Shown: positions 8,001 through 16,251 of the stretch, piece after piece
Layout of the letters: each line of letters opens with the position of its first letter
Numbering within the stretch: position 1 is the stretch's first letter
NCBI RefSeq assembly: GCF_004339725.1
Contig: NZ_SMGK01000002.1
Coordinates: forward strand, 1 to 64,000
Origin: Acidipila rosea
Lineage (GTDB): Bacteria; Acidobacteriota; Terriglobia; Terriglobales; Acidobacteriaceae
DNA: 64,000 nt
Reading direction: 5' to 3'
The notes under the pieces: generated by a model
The model's input: only the letters and a program-made list of their open reading frames with translations
Databases searched by the model: none
Told to the model about the DNA's origin: nothing
Program-made: the position numbers and the translations under genes

Positions 8001-9990
8001 GATTCGTATCGCGGTGGATTTCGTCTCAAAGGTAGATGGAAGTTGTCTGCCCGGAGAATTGAAGGGATGGCTGTTGTGTTCTGCCTATGAAGAACGCGCC
8101 GAATTCCTTCGATTCTGGTTGAGAGACTTCGCGGCAAATTTGGATGCCCTGAGGAAGGCGGAACTTTCCGTATCTGAACTTTTGGCCAAAGAGCTGCCGT
8201 TCGCCAATCGCACTTCGGAAGAGTCTCTGAAGAAAGCAATTACAGCACTACAGGCGTGTTTGGATGACGCCAAACTACTACCCATGTGGATCGATGTCCG
8301 CCATGCTGCAGACCGACTACAGACAGATGGACTGCAGTACCTCGTGGAGTCGATTGGGGCTGGTCGCCTAGAGCCGTCTCATCTCCGCGGTGCATTCGAG
8401 TTTCTGTTCTACGACTCCCTGATTCGTCAACTCTTCAATGAGAACCCAGAGTTGTGGAGGATCACAGGCATAAGCCACGAAGAAACCCGCCGCAAGTTCG
8501 CCGAGCTTGACAAGGCAGTCATAGAACTCACACAACTGGAAGTTGCTTACAAAGCCAGCAAGACTCCCGTCCTGCGTGGAGAACGCGGCAAGGCAAAAGA
8601 AACCACTGAATATGCCCTGCTCCAGCATGAGATAGGAAAGCAGCGCGCTCATATACCAATTCGTCAACTCCTGCTCCGTGCCGGATTATCGGTGCAGGCA
8701 TTAAAGCCTTGTTTCATGATGAGCCCGCTATCGGTAGCGCAGTTTCTCGAACCGGGTCATCTCAAATTCGACTTGGTCGTCATGGATGAGGCTTCTCAGT
8801 TGCGGCCAGAAGACGCTTTGGGTGCAATCGCAAGAGGCGCCCAACTGGTAGTGGTGGGAGATCCGAAACAACTCCCTCCGACCTCCTTCTTTCAACGCAC
8901 GATTTCGGAAGAAGACGAGCCCGAAGAACAGACGATGGTCGCAGAAAATGACAGCATATTGGATATTTCGCTGGGCCTCTATCAGCCGGTCCGGAGACTC
9001 CGGTGGCACTATCGATCACAACATCACAGCCTAATCGCCTATTCAAATGAAGCGTTTTACGACAACGACCTTGTCGTCTTCCCATCGGCCTATCAAGACC
9101 ATCCCGACCTCGGCGTGAAATTCCAAGGCGTGAACGGTGTCCTTCAAAATCGCGTGAACTCGGTCGAGGCCCAAGAGGTCGTCGAAGGAATTCTGAATCA
9201 TATTGTGTCGCATCCGACTGAGTCGCTCGGCGTAGTCACGATGAACTTCGATCAACGCGAATTGATTGAAGAGATGCTATATGCGCGCATTGCAAATGAT
9301 TCGTATGCGAGTAGCTGGATTGAAGAGCGCGAAAGCAGCGCAGAGCCTTTCTTCATCAAAAATCTTGAGAACGTCCAAGGTGATGAGCGAGATGTGATCT
9401 TTATATCGGTCACGTACGGCAAGGATGCGCAAGGAAATTTATTCCAGCGTTTCGCCGGCGTCAACACGGCTAGCGGGCATCGTCGCTTGAACGTTATGGT
9501 GACCCGCTCCAAGAAACGGACGGTTGTCTTCTCTTCGATTGATGGAGACGACATCAAAGTCACAGGATCGACGCCCTGGGGTGTTCGCGCCCTGAAGGGA
9601 TATCTGGACTTTGCGAAGAGGGGCATTTCGGCGCAGCCAGAAATCTCGCCGGGTGCTGAGCCATCCAACGAGCACGAAGCGGCGATTGGATACTTCCTCA
9701 AGAACCATGGTTACGATGTCGTTCCACAGGTGGGAATCAGCGGATACTTCATCGACCTAGCAGTACGGCATCCTCACAAGCCAGGAGCTTTTCTACTCGG
9801 CATCGAATTCGACGGCAAGAGCTATCACTCCGGTCGTTCTGTGCGAGACCGGGACCGGCTCCGTCAGATGACGTTGGAGCGTCAAGGCTGGAAGATCCAC
9901 CGCATCTGGTCAACTGATTGGTTCAAGAACCGTCTGGCTGAGGAAGAGCGCTTGCTAGGCAGAGTGCGTGATCTTGCTTTGATCCCGTAG
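5002..9990 (+). CDS. DUF4011 - SF1 helicase - Vsr-like nuclease (Hhe-type defence protein)
   Basis: The protein has 1,662 residues. The N-terminus (about 20-50, LRVRLLDLTSRNKLISFRHG) is characteristic of DUF4011. Superfamily 1 helicase motifs follow: Walker A EGPPGTGKSQT near residue 337, motif II VVMDEASQLRPEDA near 1262, and later GDPKQLPPTSF and NVMVTRSKKRT. A long helical insertion separates motifs I and II. The C-terminus (about 1555-1650, GIEFDGKSYHSGRSVRDRDR) resembles the Vsr/MTES_1575 PD-(D/E)XK-like endonuclease. This architecture is the single-gene DUF4011-helicase-Vsr (Hhe) anti-phage system. An XRE regulator and a dnaE2 remnant lie upstream. Confidence 0.85.
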   Translation: MVNANPSTQTRVSSSNRDKVREGLEKLRVRLLDLTSRNKLISFRHGASTVRIVNADLDELYSRLTVGQKLAFQYVPEPTREEIQERGERPNPRHYAEELGWSVSFDLAVGKGRADVLCALHYKEDFETLIRKVATTAKTALDESGTNLLHLVFGFLEWRESDDSTQVRHAPLLVVPVRLLLPKAAQADRAIQIYYDDGDALMANLSLVEKMRRDFGIEIPTLSEGEAPAHYYARVQQAIEHKRDWRICRQISVGLLSFAKLLMYLDLDMERWPSLGEHDRLVEMFASDRTEGMSFATEYELDDEVKRVTIPNLICDADSSQHSALVDAIHGKNLVIEGPPGTGKSQTITNLIAAFLAQGKRVLFVAEKMAALDVVKRRLDQAHLGDFCLELHSHKTNKVALLKSIERRIAAHQSFSQPSILASRQSMLDSHRGELMRYVKLLNRPYAGIARSPFEIIWARDSVRRTISDSTIEPTGVAFPNSESWTSVEFEQRRDAVSIYQAHIERYIAAGGSTVRESNPWAWLPNHDLDLFAQEELPKRLQTLRDLCQRQLELVELFDRKFGGISNHPEAWLRDLTGWYESLPVSSKITHSSIFGNLKEPSSRDSAIEFCESVETYVAAKAALPQCDHLLDTDAVELIELNCERAKAHGYTSFTLTSLRAVICLVQTARQQSIVAERAIEEFSQMLGVAGEFSFQCLSDIAQGRTLILETPVDVLHLRGAAFEQEGLLPRLRKAKSEASELLGRCSQLASTLDFGTSHSMSDLQSAASTLESTPWLLRWFSSSYRRAKGIFHSVSRIREKCSNDQMCGDLRRIVELRRSIDVFSDRYQGLVWEDYRGIQTDWDALIRLAEWYESLAVRLAEHSRIAREIRQSLLTLPATRLKSVIASVSSGTAEGPHLESLVYSLEKLHSLLPWIHFDRQLTPINDFLQQADESATVGKSVLEAVLILGVPDATSDRDLSVWVTEARRLREVRTSLQMVNRPAEVLGAAFQGCETDTYQIRIAVDFVSKVDGSCLPGELKGWLLCSAYEERAEFLRFWLRDFAANLDALRKAELSVSELLAKELPFANRTSEESLKKAITALQACLDDAKLLPMWIDVRHAADRLQTDGLQYLVESIGAGRLEPSHLRGAFEFLFYDSLIRQLFNENPELWRITGISHEETRRKFAELDKAVIELTQLEVAYKASKTPVLRGERGKAKETTEYALLQHEIGKQRAHIPIRQLLLRAGLSVQALKPCFMMSPLSVAQFLEPGHLKFDLVVMDEASQLRPEDALGAIARGAQLVVVGDPKQLPPTSFFQRTISEEDEPEEQTMVAENDSILDISLGLYQPVRRLRWHYRSQHHSLIAYSNEAFYDNDLVVFPSAYQDHPDLGVKFQGVNGVLQNRVNSVEAQEVVEGILNHIVSHPTESLGVVTMNFDQRELIEEMLYARIANDSYASSWIEERESSAEPFFIKNLENVQGDERDVIFISVTYGKDAQGNLFQRFAGVNTASGHRRLNVMVTRSKKRTVVFSSIDGDDIKVTGSTPWGVRALKGYLDFAKRGISAQPEISPGAEPSNEHEAAIGYFLKNHGYDVVPQVGISGYFIDLAVRHPHKPGAFLLGIEFDGKSYHSGRSVRDRDRLRQMTLERQGWKIHRIWSTDWFKNRLAEEERLLGRVRDLALIP

Positions 9991-10289
9991 CCCTTCCGCC
10001 AGTTTCAAGCGGCTTTATCTAAGGTGTCACGCCGCCCTTATGGTGCGTGACGGAAAGCGCTTTTAGCGGCTAGGACAGGATGAGTTAAATTCCCCCCCCC
10101 CCCAACGGTTTCCGGGGCATGTCATTCTTAACGAAGCACTTAAGCGGTGGTGGGCAGCATGGAAGACTCTACCTCCGCAAAAACCAAAAAAGTTTGTTTT
10201 CCACTTTCCGGTTTTCCCACGGATTGCGATCAAGGCAGTAGGGTTCCGAATCTGGAGACTCAAGGTACCGCAATCGCAAAGGACCAAAC
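9991..10289. other. Intergenic region before the seven-gene block, with a 12-C tract
   Basis: These 299 bases hold a weak hairpin (GTCACGC at 10026-10032 with GCGTGAC at 10045-10051, then TTTT at 10061) that might end the helicase transcript. An uninterrupted run of 12 cytosines lies at 10092-10103. An A/T-richer stretch at about 10170-10215 could hold the promoter for the downstream operon. No coding sequence is evident. Confidence 0.5.
10092..10103. repeat. Homopolymeric C12 tract
   Basis: Twelve consecutive C residues lie about 190 bases upstream of the sigma-like gene. Tracts of this length can change by slippage and in other bacteria alter promoter spacing. They are also a classic sequencing-error site. 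It is outside any recognised reading frame. Confidence 0.8.
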
Positions 10290-11066
10290 ATGGCTCGAGC
10301 TTTGACGAAGAGGAAAACGGATGGAACGTTGTACGTCCGTCCGACGGCGATCGAACGGCAGATCGACGAAGTCTCGTCGCTCGGCCTCCTGGAGCTGCGG
10401 CAACGGCTGATGGTTGCGGATAAGAAGGCAGGCGGATACCTGCAAAGTGAGACCTTGGTGCATCTGATCCGTCTCTCGATTCTCGAAAACCGGCCCGAGG
10501 TATCCGGAACGGTTCTCCCATTCCTGTTGGGCCGTTGCGAAAGAAACCTGAACGTCACGGTCAGCGACGATCTTCGGGATGCCACCATGGTGCGGGAGGA
10601 CATTCTGGGGGAGTTCAGCGAACTGCTGGCACTGGACGTGACCACGGGGTCCGGTGTGCTCGATTATTACGAGGTTCACTTTAACTCTGCCTTCGCCGCA
10701 CTTCGTGTCAACGTAGTTCGCAAAGCGTTGACGCGCCTCAAGTACGAGAGCGAGCCGGAAAGCTCAGACCTTCCTGACGATGATCTTTTCGGCCAGCCCG
10801 ACAGCTTGGTGAAAAAGCTGATCGACAACCTCTCGGAGCCGCCGACGCAGGAGTGGAAACTGCGCGGTAAGTTACTTCTGAAGGCGATCAACCAACTGCC
10901 AAACAAGGAACGCAAGGCGGTAATGCTCGTCCACTATTACGGGTACCTGCAGGGCTCCGACGATCCGAGCCAGATTACAGCGGCAACTCTCTGCAACTGC
11001 ACTCCTAAGACCATCTACAACCGACTACAGCGCGCTGAGAAAAAACTCGCAGCTTTCAAGGAGTAA
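10290..11066 (+). CDS. Sigma-70-like transcription factor
   Basis: The protein has 258 residues; the ATG has AAAGGA about seven bases upstream. The C-terminal 65 residues look like sigma region 4. They read LLKAINQLPNKERKAVMLVH, then an unusual insertion (YYGYLQGSDDPSQ), then ITAATLCNCTPKTIYNRLQR as the helix-turn-helix. The middle part (about 65-145) is compatible with a divergent region 2 (ILGEFSELLA, FNSAFAALRVNVVRKAL). It is the first gene of a packed block ending with the Bil-like genes, and the next start lies three bases after its stop. It would direct RNA polymerase to its own operon or other element promoters; the target is unknown. Confidence 0.65.
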   Translation: MARALTKRKTDGTLYVRPTAIERQIDEVSSLGLLELRQRLMVADKKAGGYLQSETLVHLIRLSILENRPEVSGTVLPFLLGRCERNLNVTVSDDLRDATMVREDILGEFSELLALDVTTGSGVLDYYEVHFNSAFAALRVNVVRKALTRLKYESEPESSDLPDDDLFGQPDSLVKKLIDNLSEPPTQEWKLRGKLLLKAINQLPNKERKAVMLVHYYGYLQGSDDPSQITAATLCNCTPKTIYNRLQRAEKKLAAFKE

Positions 11067-11069
11067 CGT

Positions 11070-11744
11070 ATGATCCGCCCCGCCGAAGTGCCCCAAAGAA
11101 GCTTCGAAGACGCTCTTTATCTCCTATCGATTGAGAAAAACATGCCCGATGCAGCTCTCCTCGACGAAGTGATTCGTGCGTGCCCGGAGTTCTCGGAGGA
11201 GCTGACGGACTTTGCCATCGACCTTGCGATCGATCGTTGCAGCAACCAGATCCGGGACGAGGAAGCCGTTCCGAGTATGGTAGCGCTCGAAAACGTGAGC
11301 CCCGCCGTGAGCCGGGCGCTGAGCCGTTTCCAGAACTGCCTCCACTCGGTGCAAAGTACAGAAGTCTCGGGTTCCGTCATAAAAACACTGCACGCTGTGA
11401 GCCTGTCGCGTGAGGCCGTCAACCCTTTTGCGCATTTAAGCCGGGGACAGTATCGGGATATCGCCAAGAACTTGGACGTCAACACAGTGTTTCTCTCGAA
11501 GTTCCGCGACCGGCAGATTGTCCCAACAAGTATTCCGGTTGCCTTCCAACGAAGGTTGGCCTCAGAGGTCGATGTCCCGATTGAGCTACTTGCCGCTCAT
11601 CTCGCCGCAGCGCAAGGGGCACCGCACGGACAGCTCTATAAAGCGGACAAAAAGCCCTCGAATCAAGCGCAACAAAGCTTCGAGGAAGCGGTGCGAGGAT
11701 CGGGATTAGATCCGGAGCAACAGAAAGCGTTATTGGAGCTTTGA
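11070..11744 (+). CDS. Unnamed protein with XRE-like HTH segment
   Basis: The protein has 224 residues. GGAG within the 3' end of the sigma-like gene serves as ribosome site, so the two are coupled. No family is recognised with certainty. Residues about 130-180 (LSRGQYRDIAKNLDVNTVFL, then FRDRQI, FQRRLASEVDVPIELLAAHL) read like a Cro/C1-type DNA-binding or dimerisation fold. The rest is helical and acidic. Its position after a sigma-like gene suggests an anti-sigma role. Its position before an ImmA/IrrE peptidase gene recalls the ImmR repressor cut by ImmA. Both roles are inference. Confidence 0.5.
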   Translation: MIRPAEVPQRSFEDALYLLSIEKNMPDAALLDEVIRACPEFSEELTDFAIDLAIDRCSNQIRDEEAVPSMVALENVSPAVSRALSRFQNCLHSVQSTEVSGSVIKTLHAVSLSREAVNPFAHLSRGQYRDIAKNLDVNTVFLSKFRDRQIVPTSIPVAFQRRLASEVDVPIELLAAHLAAAQGAPHGQLYKADKKPSNQAQQSFEEAVRGSGLDPEQQKALLEL

Positions 11745-11750
11745 TTCTTC

Positions 11751-14700
11751 ATGGACTCGTTCGATCAGGTTCGATTAAAGGCATCGCTTCGCAGCCATTC
11801 GGTCGTTCAAGAGGGGTGCGATCCTCTCCAGCCGCTTGCGGTCGTCGAGGCTGCCGCGAAGTCCCTCGAACTCGACCTGATCGAATTACCTTCTGGTGAT
11901 CCGGGACTCAAGGGAGCGAGAGCGCTCTACGACGATCAGAGTGGTGCGATCTGCTACGAACAGACTTCTACGGCGGCGGATCGGGCGCTGCTCATCGCGC
12001 ACGAACTGGGCCATGCCGAGCTCCATGCAGGGTCATCCACCTGTGAAACTTCAGAGATCGATCCCAGTCAGACCAGCCAAAATAGCCCCACCGGGATTCA
12101 ACGAGTCGAAGACTACGGAGCCAAGGAACGGAGGGAGCTGCAGGCCAACGTCTACGCGCGCGAGTTGCTCCTGCCCCGACCAATGGTCGCCGATCTTTAT
12201 CTTGCCAAGGGGCGCAACAGTCAGGAGATTGCGGAGCAGACGGGGCTGCCGCTGGCGCTGGTACGTCAGCAACTCGTCGACGCGCTCCTCCTTCCGCGGC
12301 CTCAGGCGGAACCCACTCGAACCGAACCCGTAGCCGTCCCCGCAACGCCAGACCCATCGCAGATCCGTGCGGTGTCGCATCGTGGCTCCGCCTATCAACT
12401 CCAGGCGGGACCGGGTACCGGAAAGACGAAGACGCTAGTTGCTCGGGTGCGTTCGCTGATCGAGGAAGGCATCGATCCGGCGGGGATTCTCGTTCTGACC
12501 TTTTCGAACCGCGCCGCCGGCGAACTCTACGATCGGCTGTCGCAATCGGTTCCAGCGGTCGTCGACAGGATCTGGATCGGAACGTTTCATAGCTTTGGCC
12601 TCGATCTGATTCGCCGGTTTCACGATAAGCTCCTGCTCTCGCACGATCCTGCGCTCTTCGACCGCAGCGATGCTATTGCCGTGCTTGAAGAACAGCTGCC
12701 GACGCTGCCCCTCAAGCACTATCGCAACCTATGGGACCCCTCGATGGTGTTGCGCGACATTGTCTCGGCGATCTCCCGCGCCAAGGACGAACTGGTGGAT
12801 GCAACGCGATATCGAATGCTCGCCGTCACCACGCACGAGACGGCGGCAATCGAGGAGGAGATCAAGGCTGCGGAAAAGTGTCTGGAGATCGCGGACGTCT
12901 ATGACCGTTACGAGGAGGCCAAGCGCAAACACGGAGGCGTGGACTTTGGCGATCTCATCCTGCTCCCAACACGGCTGCTTGAAACCGACGAAGCCGTGCG
13001 TCTCAGCGTGCGATTACGTCACCGTCACGTTCTGGTGGACGAATATCAAGATGTGAATCGAGCCAGCGCCCGTTTGCTTCAGCTCTTGGCAGGAGCGGGA
13101 GAAAGGCTTTGGGTCGTTGGGGACGCCCGCCAGTCTATCTATCGCTTTCGCGGCGCTTCGAGCCTCAACATGGGGCATTTTGCAATTGATTATCTGGGAG
13201 CGACTATTGATCGGCTGGAGAGGAACTACCGCTCCGTCGATCAGGTGGTGGAGACCTTCACGGAATTTTCGGAAAAGATGCTTGCGTCCCAGGGCATGCT
13301 GCGCCTGGAGTTGACCTCAACCCGAGGGGCCGGCCCATACGCACCGGAGATACGGTCATTCGAGACTCTGGACGATGAGATCGGCGGCATCGCCGCGAGT
13401 GTCAAGGAGATCGAAGCCACGGGCATTCGCCTGCGCGATCAGGCCGTCCTCTGTCGCACCAACGCACGCCTGAACGAGATCGCGCAGGGGTTGGAGAGCC
13501 GGGGTATCCCGGTGCTTCATCTTGGCAGCTTGTTTGAACGAGACGAGGTCAGAGACTTGCTGGCTGTGCTCGCCTTCGTCGGAGAAAGCTCCGGGGATGC
13601 GCTCGTTCGGCTCGCGGCGATGGAGCGATATGCGATCTCCCTCCAGGATGTCTATCGCGTGTTAGGTCACTTTCGCCGAGTGGGCTCTCGTGCGGATTGG
13701 AACCTTGCCACTCCGATCGAGGGGGTCAGTCCGGAGGGATCGATTGCGTTGGCACGCCTGTGGGACGATGTCGGCGCCTTCAGCGCGAACACGCAACCGT
13801 GGGAGATTGCGCTTACCTACCTCCTTGACAAGACCGATGAAGTCCGGCGCTTCGCCCAGGACAGCTCCGTATCCAGCCGGATGAAGGCCGTCGCCCTCTG
13901 GCAGTTCCTGAACTTCCTGCGCAAGCCAAGTCCGACGCGGCACGGATCGCCAATTATGCGGTTGCTCGATCACGTGCGACAACTTGTCCTGTTGGCAGAA
14001 GAGCGTGACCTGCGCCAGGTTCCGGCAGCGGCTCTGGGGCTCAATGCGGTCCGGCTGATGACCGTGCACGGCAGCAAAGGGCTGGAGTTCGAAGCGGTCC
14101 ACATTCCTGGGCTGACGGTCGCCGGGTTTCCGAGCTCGAACCGTGGGGAGCGTTGTCCTTGCCCGACCGGGATGATTGAAGACGGTGGGAAGTCCCAAGA
14201 CACCCAAGCGGAAGAGGAGGAGTGCCTGTTTTTTGTCGCTCTTTCCCGCGCAAGGGACCGGCTCCTCATCTCTCACGCCATGAAGCAACCCAATGGGAAA
14301 GTACGCAATGCCTCTCCCTATCTCGCACGGCTTCCCAGGGTGGGCCGCAGAGACGTGACGATGACACGGGCGTTGCGATCGACGGCTTCGCAAAGCTCAT
14401 CGTATCTTGTCTCCCTCTCGTTGCCCTCCGACTGGCTGCTGACGGACAGCAAGCTGATGACCTTTGAGAAGTGTCCCCGTCGATTCTTCTATACGCATGT
14501 CCTGGGTCTCCGAAGCGCTCGCAAGGTAACTGCCTTCTCGCGCACGCACGATTGCCTCTATGAACTGATCCGCCGTGCCCACGCCAAGCGCCTCGCCGGC
14601 ACAGCGACTCAGGTTGAGATTCAAGGAGAGTTCGAAGCCATCTGGACGGAGAGCGGTCCCACCGGGCACGCGTACGAGAAGGAATATCGAGCTCTTGCGG

Positions 14701-15167
14701 AGCGGCTGGCAGAGGCCCTGCTGGCAGTGGGCGCAGACCGTGCCTTTCATGCGGTAAGCCCGCTCCCCGTGGATCTGCCCACGGGCCGCATCTGGGTGGA
14801 ACCGAGTGATGTCTCGCGGCTGGCGGATGGCAGGACCAGCATCCGCCGGGTGCGGACTGGTCATCGGCGGAGTACGGAGTACGACCGTCTCGAGTACACG
14901 CTCTACCTCATGGCTGCGCAGACGAGCTTCGGAGACAAGGGCCTCGTGCATGCGCTTCATCTCTCCGATGAGGTGGAGGAGATAGTCAGCGTGACGCAGG
15001 CCAAGCTCAACGGCAGGATGAAGAAGAGCGAGGAGATGTTGGCCAGCATCGTAGGCGGCGAGTTTCCCCCAGAGGTCGACGCAGTCACCTGCCCGCGGTG
15101 CCCACACTTCTTTATCTGCGCCGCCACTCCCAGCGGTCCGCTGGTGGTTCTCTCCGCGCAGAATTAA
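11751..15167 (+). CDS. ImmA/IrrE peptidase - UvrD helicase - Fe-S nuclease-like fusion
   Basis: The protein has 1,138 residues. Residues 1-180 are an ImmA/IrrE zinc peptidase with H84-E-L-G-H88 and the third ligand candidate E129 in the ELQANVYARELLLP helix. A UvrD/Rep helicase follows: Walker A AGPGTGKTKT (about 219-228), VDEYQDVN as motif II, GDARQSIYRFRGA, and MTVHGSKGLEFEAV. The C-terminal 230 residues resemble the AddB/Cas4-type nuclease. An early Cys (FEKCPRRFFY) and a late CPRCPHFFIC give the C..CxxCxxxxxC pattern of a 4Fe-4S cluster. The segment IRRVRTG sits where active nucleases have DYKTG, so cleavage may be lost. It starts six bases after the previous stop. Confidence 0.85.
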   Translation: MDSFDQVRLKASLRSHSVVQEGCDPLQPLAVVEAAAKSLELDLIELPSGDPGLKGARALYDDQSGAICYEQTSTAADRALLIAHELGHAELHAGSSTCETSEIDPSQTSQNSPTGIQRVEDYGAKERRELQANVYARELLLPRPMVADLYLAKGRNSQEIAEQTGLPLALVRQQLVDALLLPRPQAEPTRTEPVAVPATPDPSQIRAVSHRGSAYQLQAGPGTGKTKTLVARVRSLIEEGIDPAGILVLTFSNRAAGELYDRLSQSVPAVVDRIWIGTFHSFGLDLIRRFHDKLLLSHDPALFDRSDAIAVLEEQLPTLPLKHYRNLWDPSMVLRDIVSAISRAKDELVDATRYRMLAVTTHETAAIEEEIKAAEKCLEIADVYDRYEEAKRKHGGVDFGDLILLPTRLLETDEAVRLSVRLRHRHVLVDEYQDVNRASARLLQLLAGAGERLWVVGDARQSIYRFRGASSLNMGHFAIDYLGATIDRLERNYRSVDQVVETFTEFSEKMLASQGMLRLELTSTRGAGPYAPEIRSFETLDDEIGGIAASVKEIEATGIRLRDQAVLCRTNARLNEIAQGLESRGIPVLHLGSLFERDEVRDLLAVLAFVGESSGDALVRLAAMERYAISLQDVYRVLGHFRRVGSRADWNLATPIEGVSPEGSIALARLWDDVGAFSANTQPWEIALTYLLDKTDEVRRFAQDSSVSSRMKAVALWQFLNFLRKPSPTRHGSPIMRLLDHVRQLVLLAEERDLRQVPAAALGLNAVRLMTVHGSKGLEFEAVHIPGLTVAGFPSSNRGERCPCPTGMIEDGGKSQDTQAEEEECLFFVALSRARDRLLISHAMKQPNGKVRNASPYLARLPRVGRRDVTMTRALRSTASQSSSYLVSLSLPSDWLLTDSKLMTFEKCPRRFFYTHVLGLRSARKVTAFSRTHDCLYELIRRAHAKRLAGTATQVEIQGEFEAIWTESGPTGHAYEKEYRALAERLAEALLAVGADRAFHAVSPLPVDLPTGRIWVEPSDVSRLADGRTSIRRVRTGHRRSTEYDRLEYTLYLMAAQTSFGDKGLVHALHLSDEVEEIVSVTQAKLNGRMKKSEEMLASIVGGEFPPEVDAVTCPRCPHFFICAATPSGPLVVLSAQN

Positions 15168-15271
15168 TCCCGCCGGTGCTTTCCGGTTTGTGCTCCCACT
15201 CGCGATCAAGAGAGTGAAGGGACGATGCAGGCAATCCCGCCTAGCACCTCGACCCCTAAGGAGTACTAACC

Positions 15272-15781
15272 ATGGCAATGATTGATGTCTTCTATCAGGG
15301 CGAGCAGCTAGGAGAGGTCCAGCATCTGGCGCTCGAAGGTAGTTCCACGTTTGGTGTGCTGCAGGCGGCCGTCCGCGAAAAGCACGGTATCGTCTACGAA
15401 ACCTTTCTCTTTCTCGAAAACGGCGAAGAGGTCATCGAGGAGCTGGTCTGCATCGCGGACCATGCCCGCGGTGGCAATCTCAAGGTCCATGTACACCGTT
15501 GCCGCCACGTTGAGGTTACGGTTGGCTTCAACGGCCGCGTGGTGGAGCACCGCTTCTCTCCTGCCGCCACGGTGGCGAAGATTAAGCGGTGGGCCGCAGA
15601 AGAGAAGTTCGGCATGACCCCGGAAGAAGCAGGCGAACATGTCTTGCAGATCGCCGGGACGCATGATCGCCCTGCACCTGGAACCCATGTAGGGGCCCTC
15701 ACCGATGGGCGGGTCTGCGGGGTTGCGTTCGACCTGGTCCCGGACGAACGGGTCAACGGAGCGAGCGAGGCAGGCGCATGA
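15272..15781 (+). CDS. bilA: Tandem ubiquitin-like protein (BilA-like)
   Basis: The protein has 169 residues; AAGGAG sits eight bases before the first ATG. Two beta-grasp ubiquitin-like units are visible, about 2-77 ([12 protein letters not shown], then LKVHVHRCR) and 79-163 ([18 protein letters not shown], then [14 protein letters not shown]). The second ends at G163 and is followed by a six-residue tail, ASEAGA. The Ubl would be attached to target proteins by the E1 and E2 encoded next, after the JAB peptidase trims the tail. In characterised Bil systems the Ubl is conjugated to a phage tail protein and impairs virion assembly. It overlaps the E2 gene by ATGA. Confidence 0.8.
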   Translation: MAMIDVFYQGEQLGEVQHLALEGSSTFGVLQAAVREKHGIVYETFLFLENGEEVIEELVCIADHARGGNLKVHVHRCRHVEVTVGFNGRVVEHRFSPAATVAKIKRWAAEEKFGMTPEEAGEHVLQIAGTHDRPAPGTHVGALTDGRVCGVAFDLVPDERVNGASEAGA

Positions 15782-16251
15782 TCGGCCCCGACCAACGTGC
15801 GTTCGAGGCGGACATAGCGAAAGCCGTGTTCCGCCTCGGCGTGGCCGAAGGCCGGTGGCGATGGATCTCGACGGCGTGGCCCCTTGTCTTCCTGGAGGTG
15901 GCGGCACGAGACGGTCTCTGGCACACGCTCCGCTTCAACTGCTCCGGGTACCCTCAGATCGCTCCGACGGCTGGTCCTTGGGACATGGCGAGCAATGCGA
16001 TCCTGCCGTTCGACCGCTGGCCACGCGGCAACGGAGGACGGGTCACAGCGGTCTTCCGCACCGACTGGAAGAACGGAACAGCGCTATATCTGCCGTGTGA
16101 TCGAGAGAGTATTGCCGGTCATGACAACTGGCGAGTGCAGATGCCGTCGAAAATCTGGCGCCCAGAGGATGGGCTCGTTCAATATCTGGAGCTTGTGCAT
16201 GAACTTCTCAATAGCCGCGACTATGTACCGCCTGTTCGCACCACGGCATAA
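15778..16251 (+). CDS. bilB: E2-like ubiquitin-conjugating enzyme (BilB-like)
   Basis: The protein has 157 residues and overlaps the Ubl gene at ATGA. The E2 fold is suggested by [20 protein letters not shown] (strands), followed by [12 protein letters not shown], which corresponds to the proline-rich loop of E2 enzymes. The likely active-site cysteine is C107 in [10 protein letters not shown], with a conserved-looking H..W downstream. The C-terminal helix is [14 protein letters not shown]. It would accept the Ubl from the E1 (16,692-18,116) and pass it to targets; no E3 gene is present. The JAB gene starts inside its 3' end. Confidence 0.8.
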   Translation: MIGPDQRAFEADIAKAVFRLGVAEGRWRWISTAWPLVFLEVAARDGLWHTLRFNCSGYPQIAPTAGPWDMASNAILPFDRWPRGNGGRVTAVFRTDWKNGTALYLPCDRESIAGHDNWRVQMPSKIWRPEDGLVQYLELVHELLNSRDYVPPVRTTA

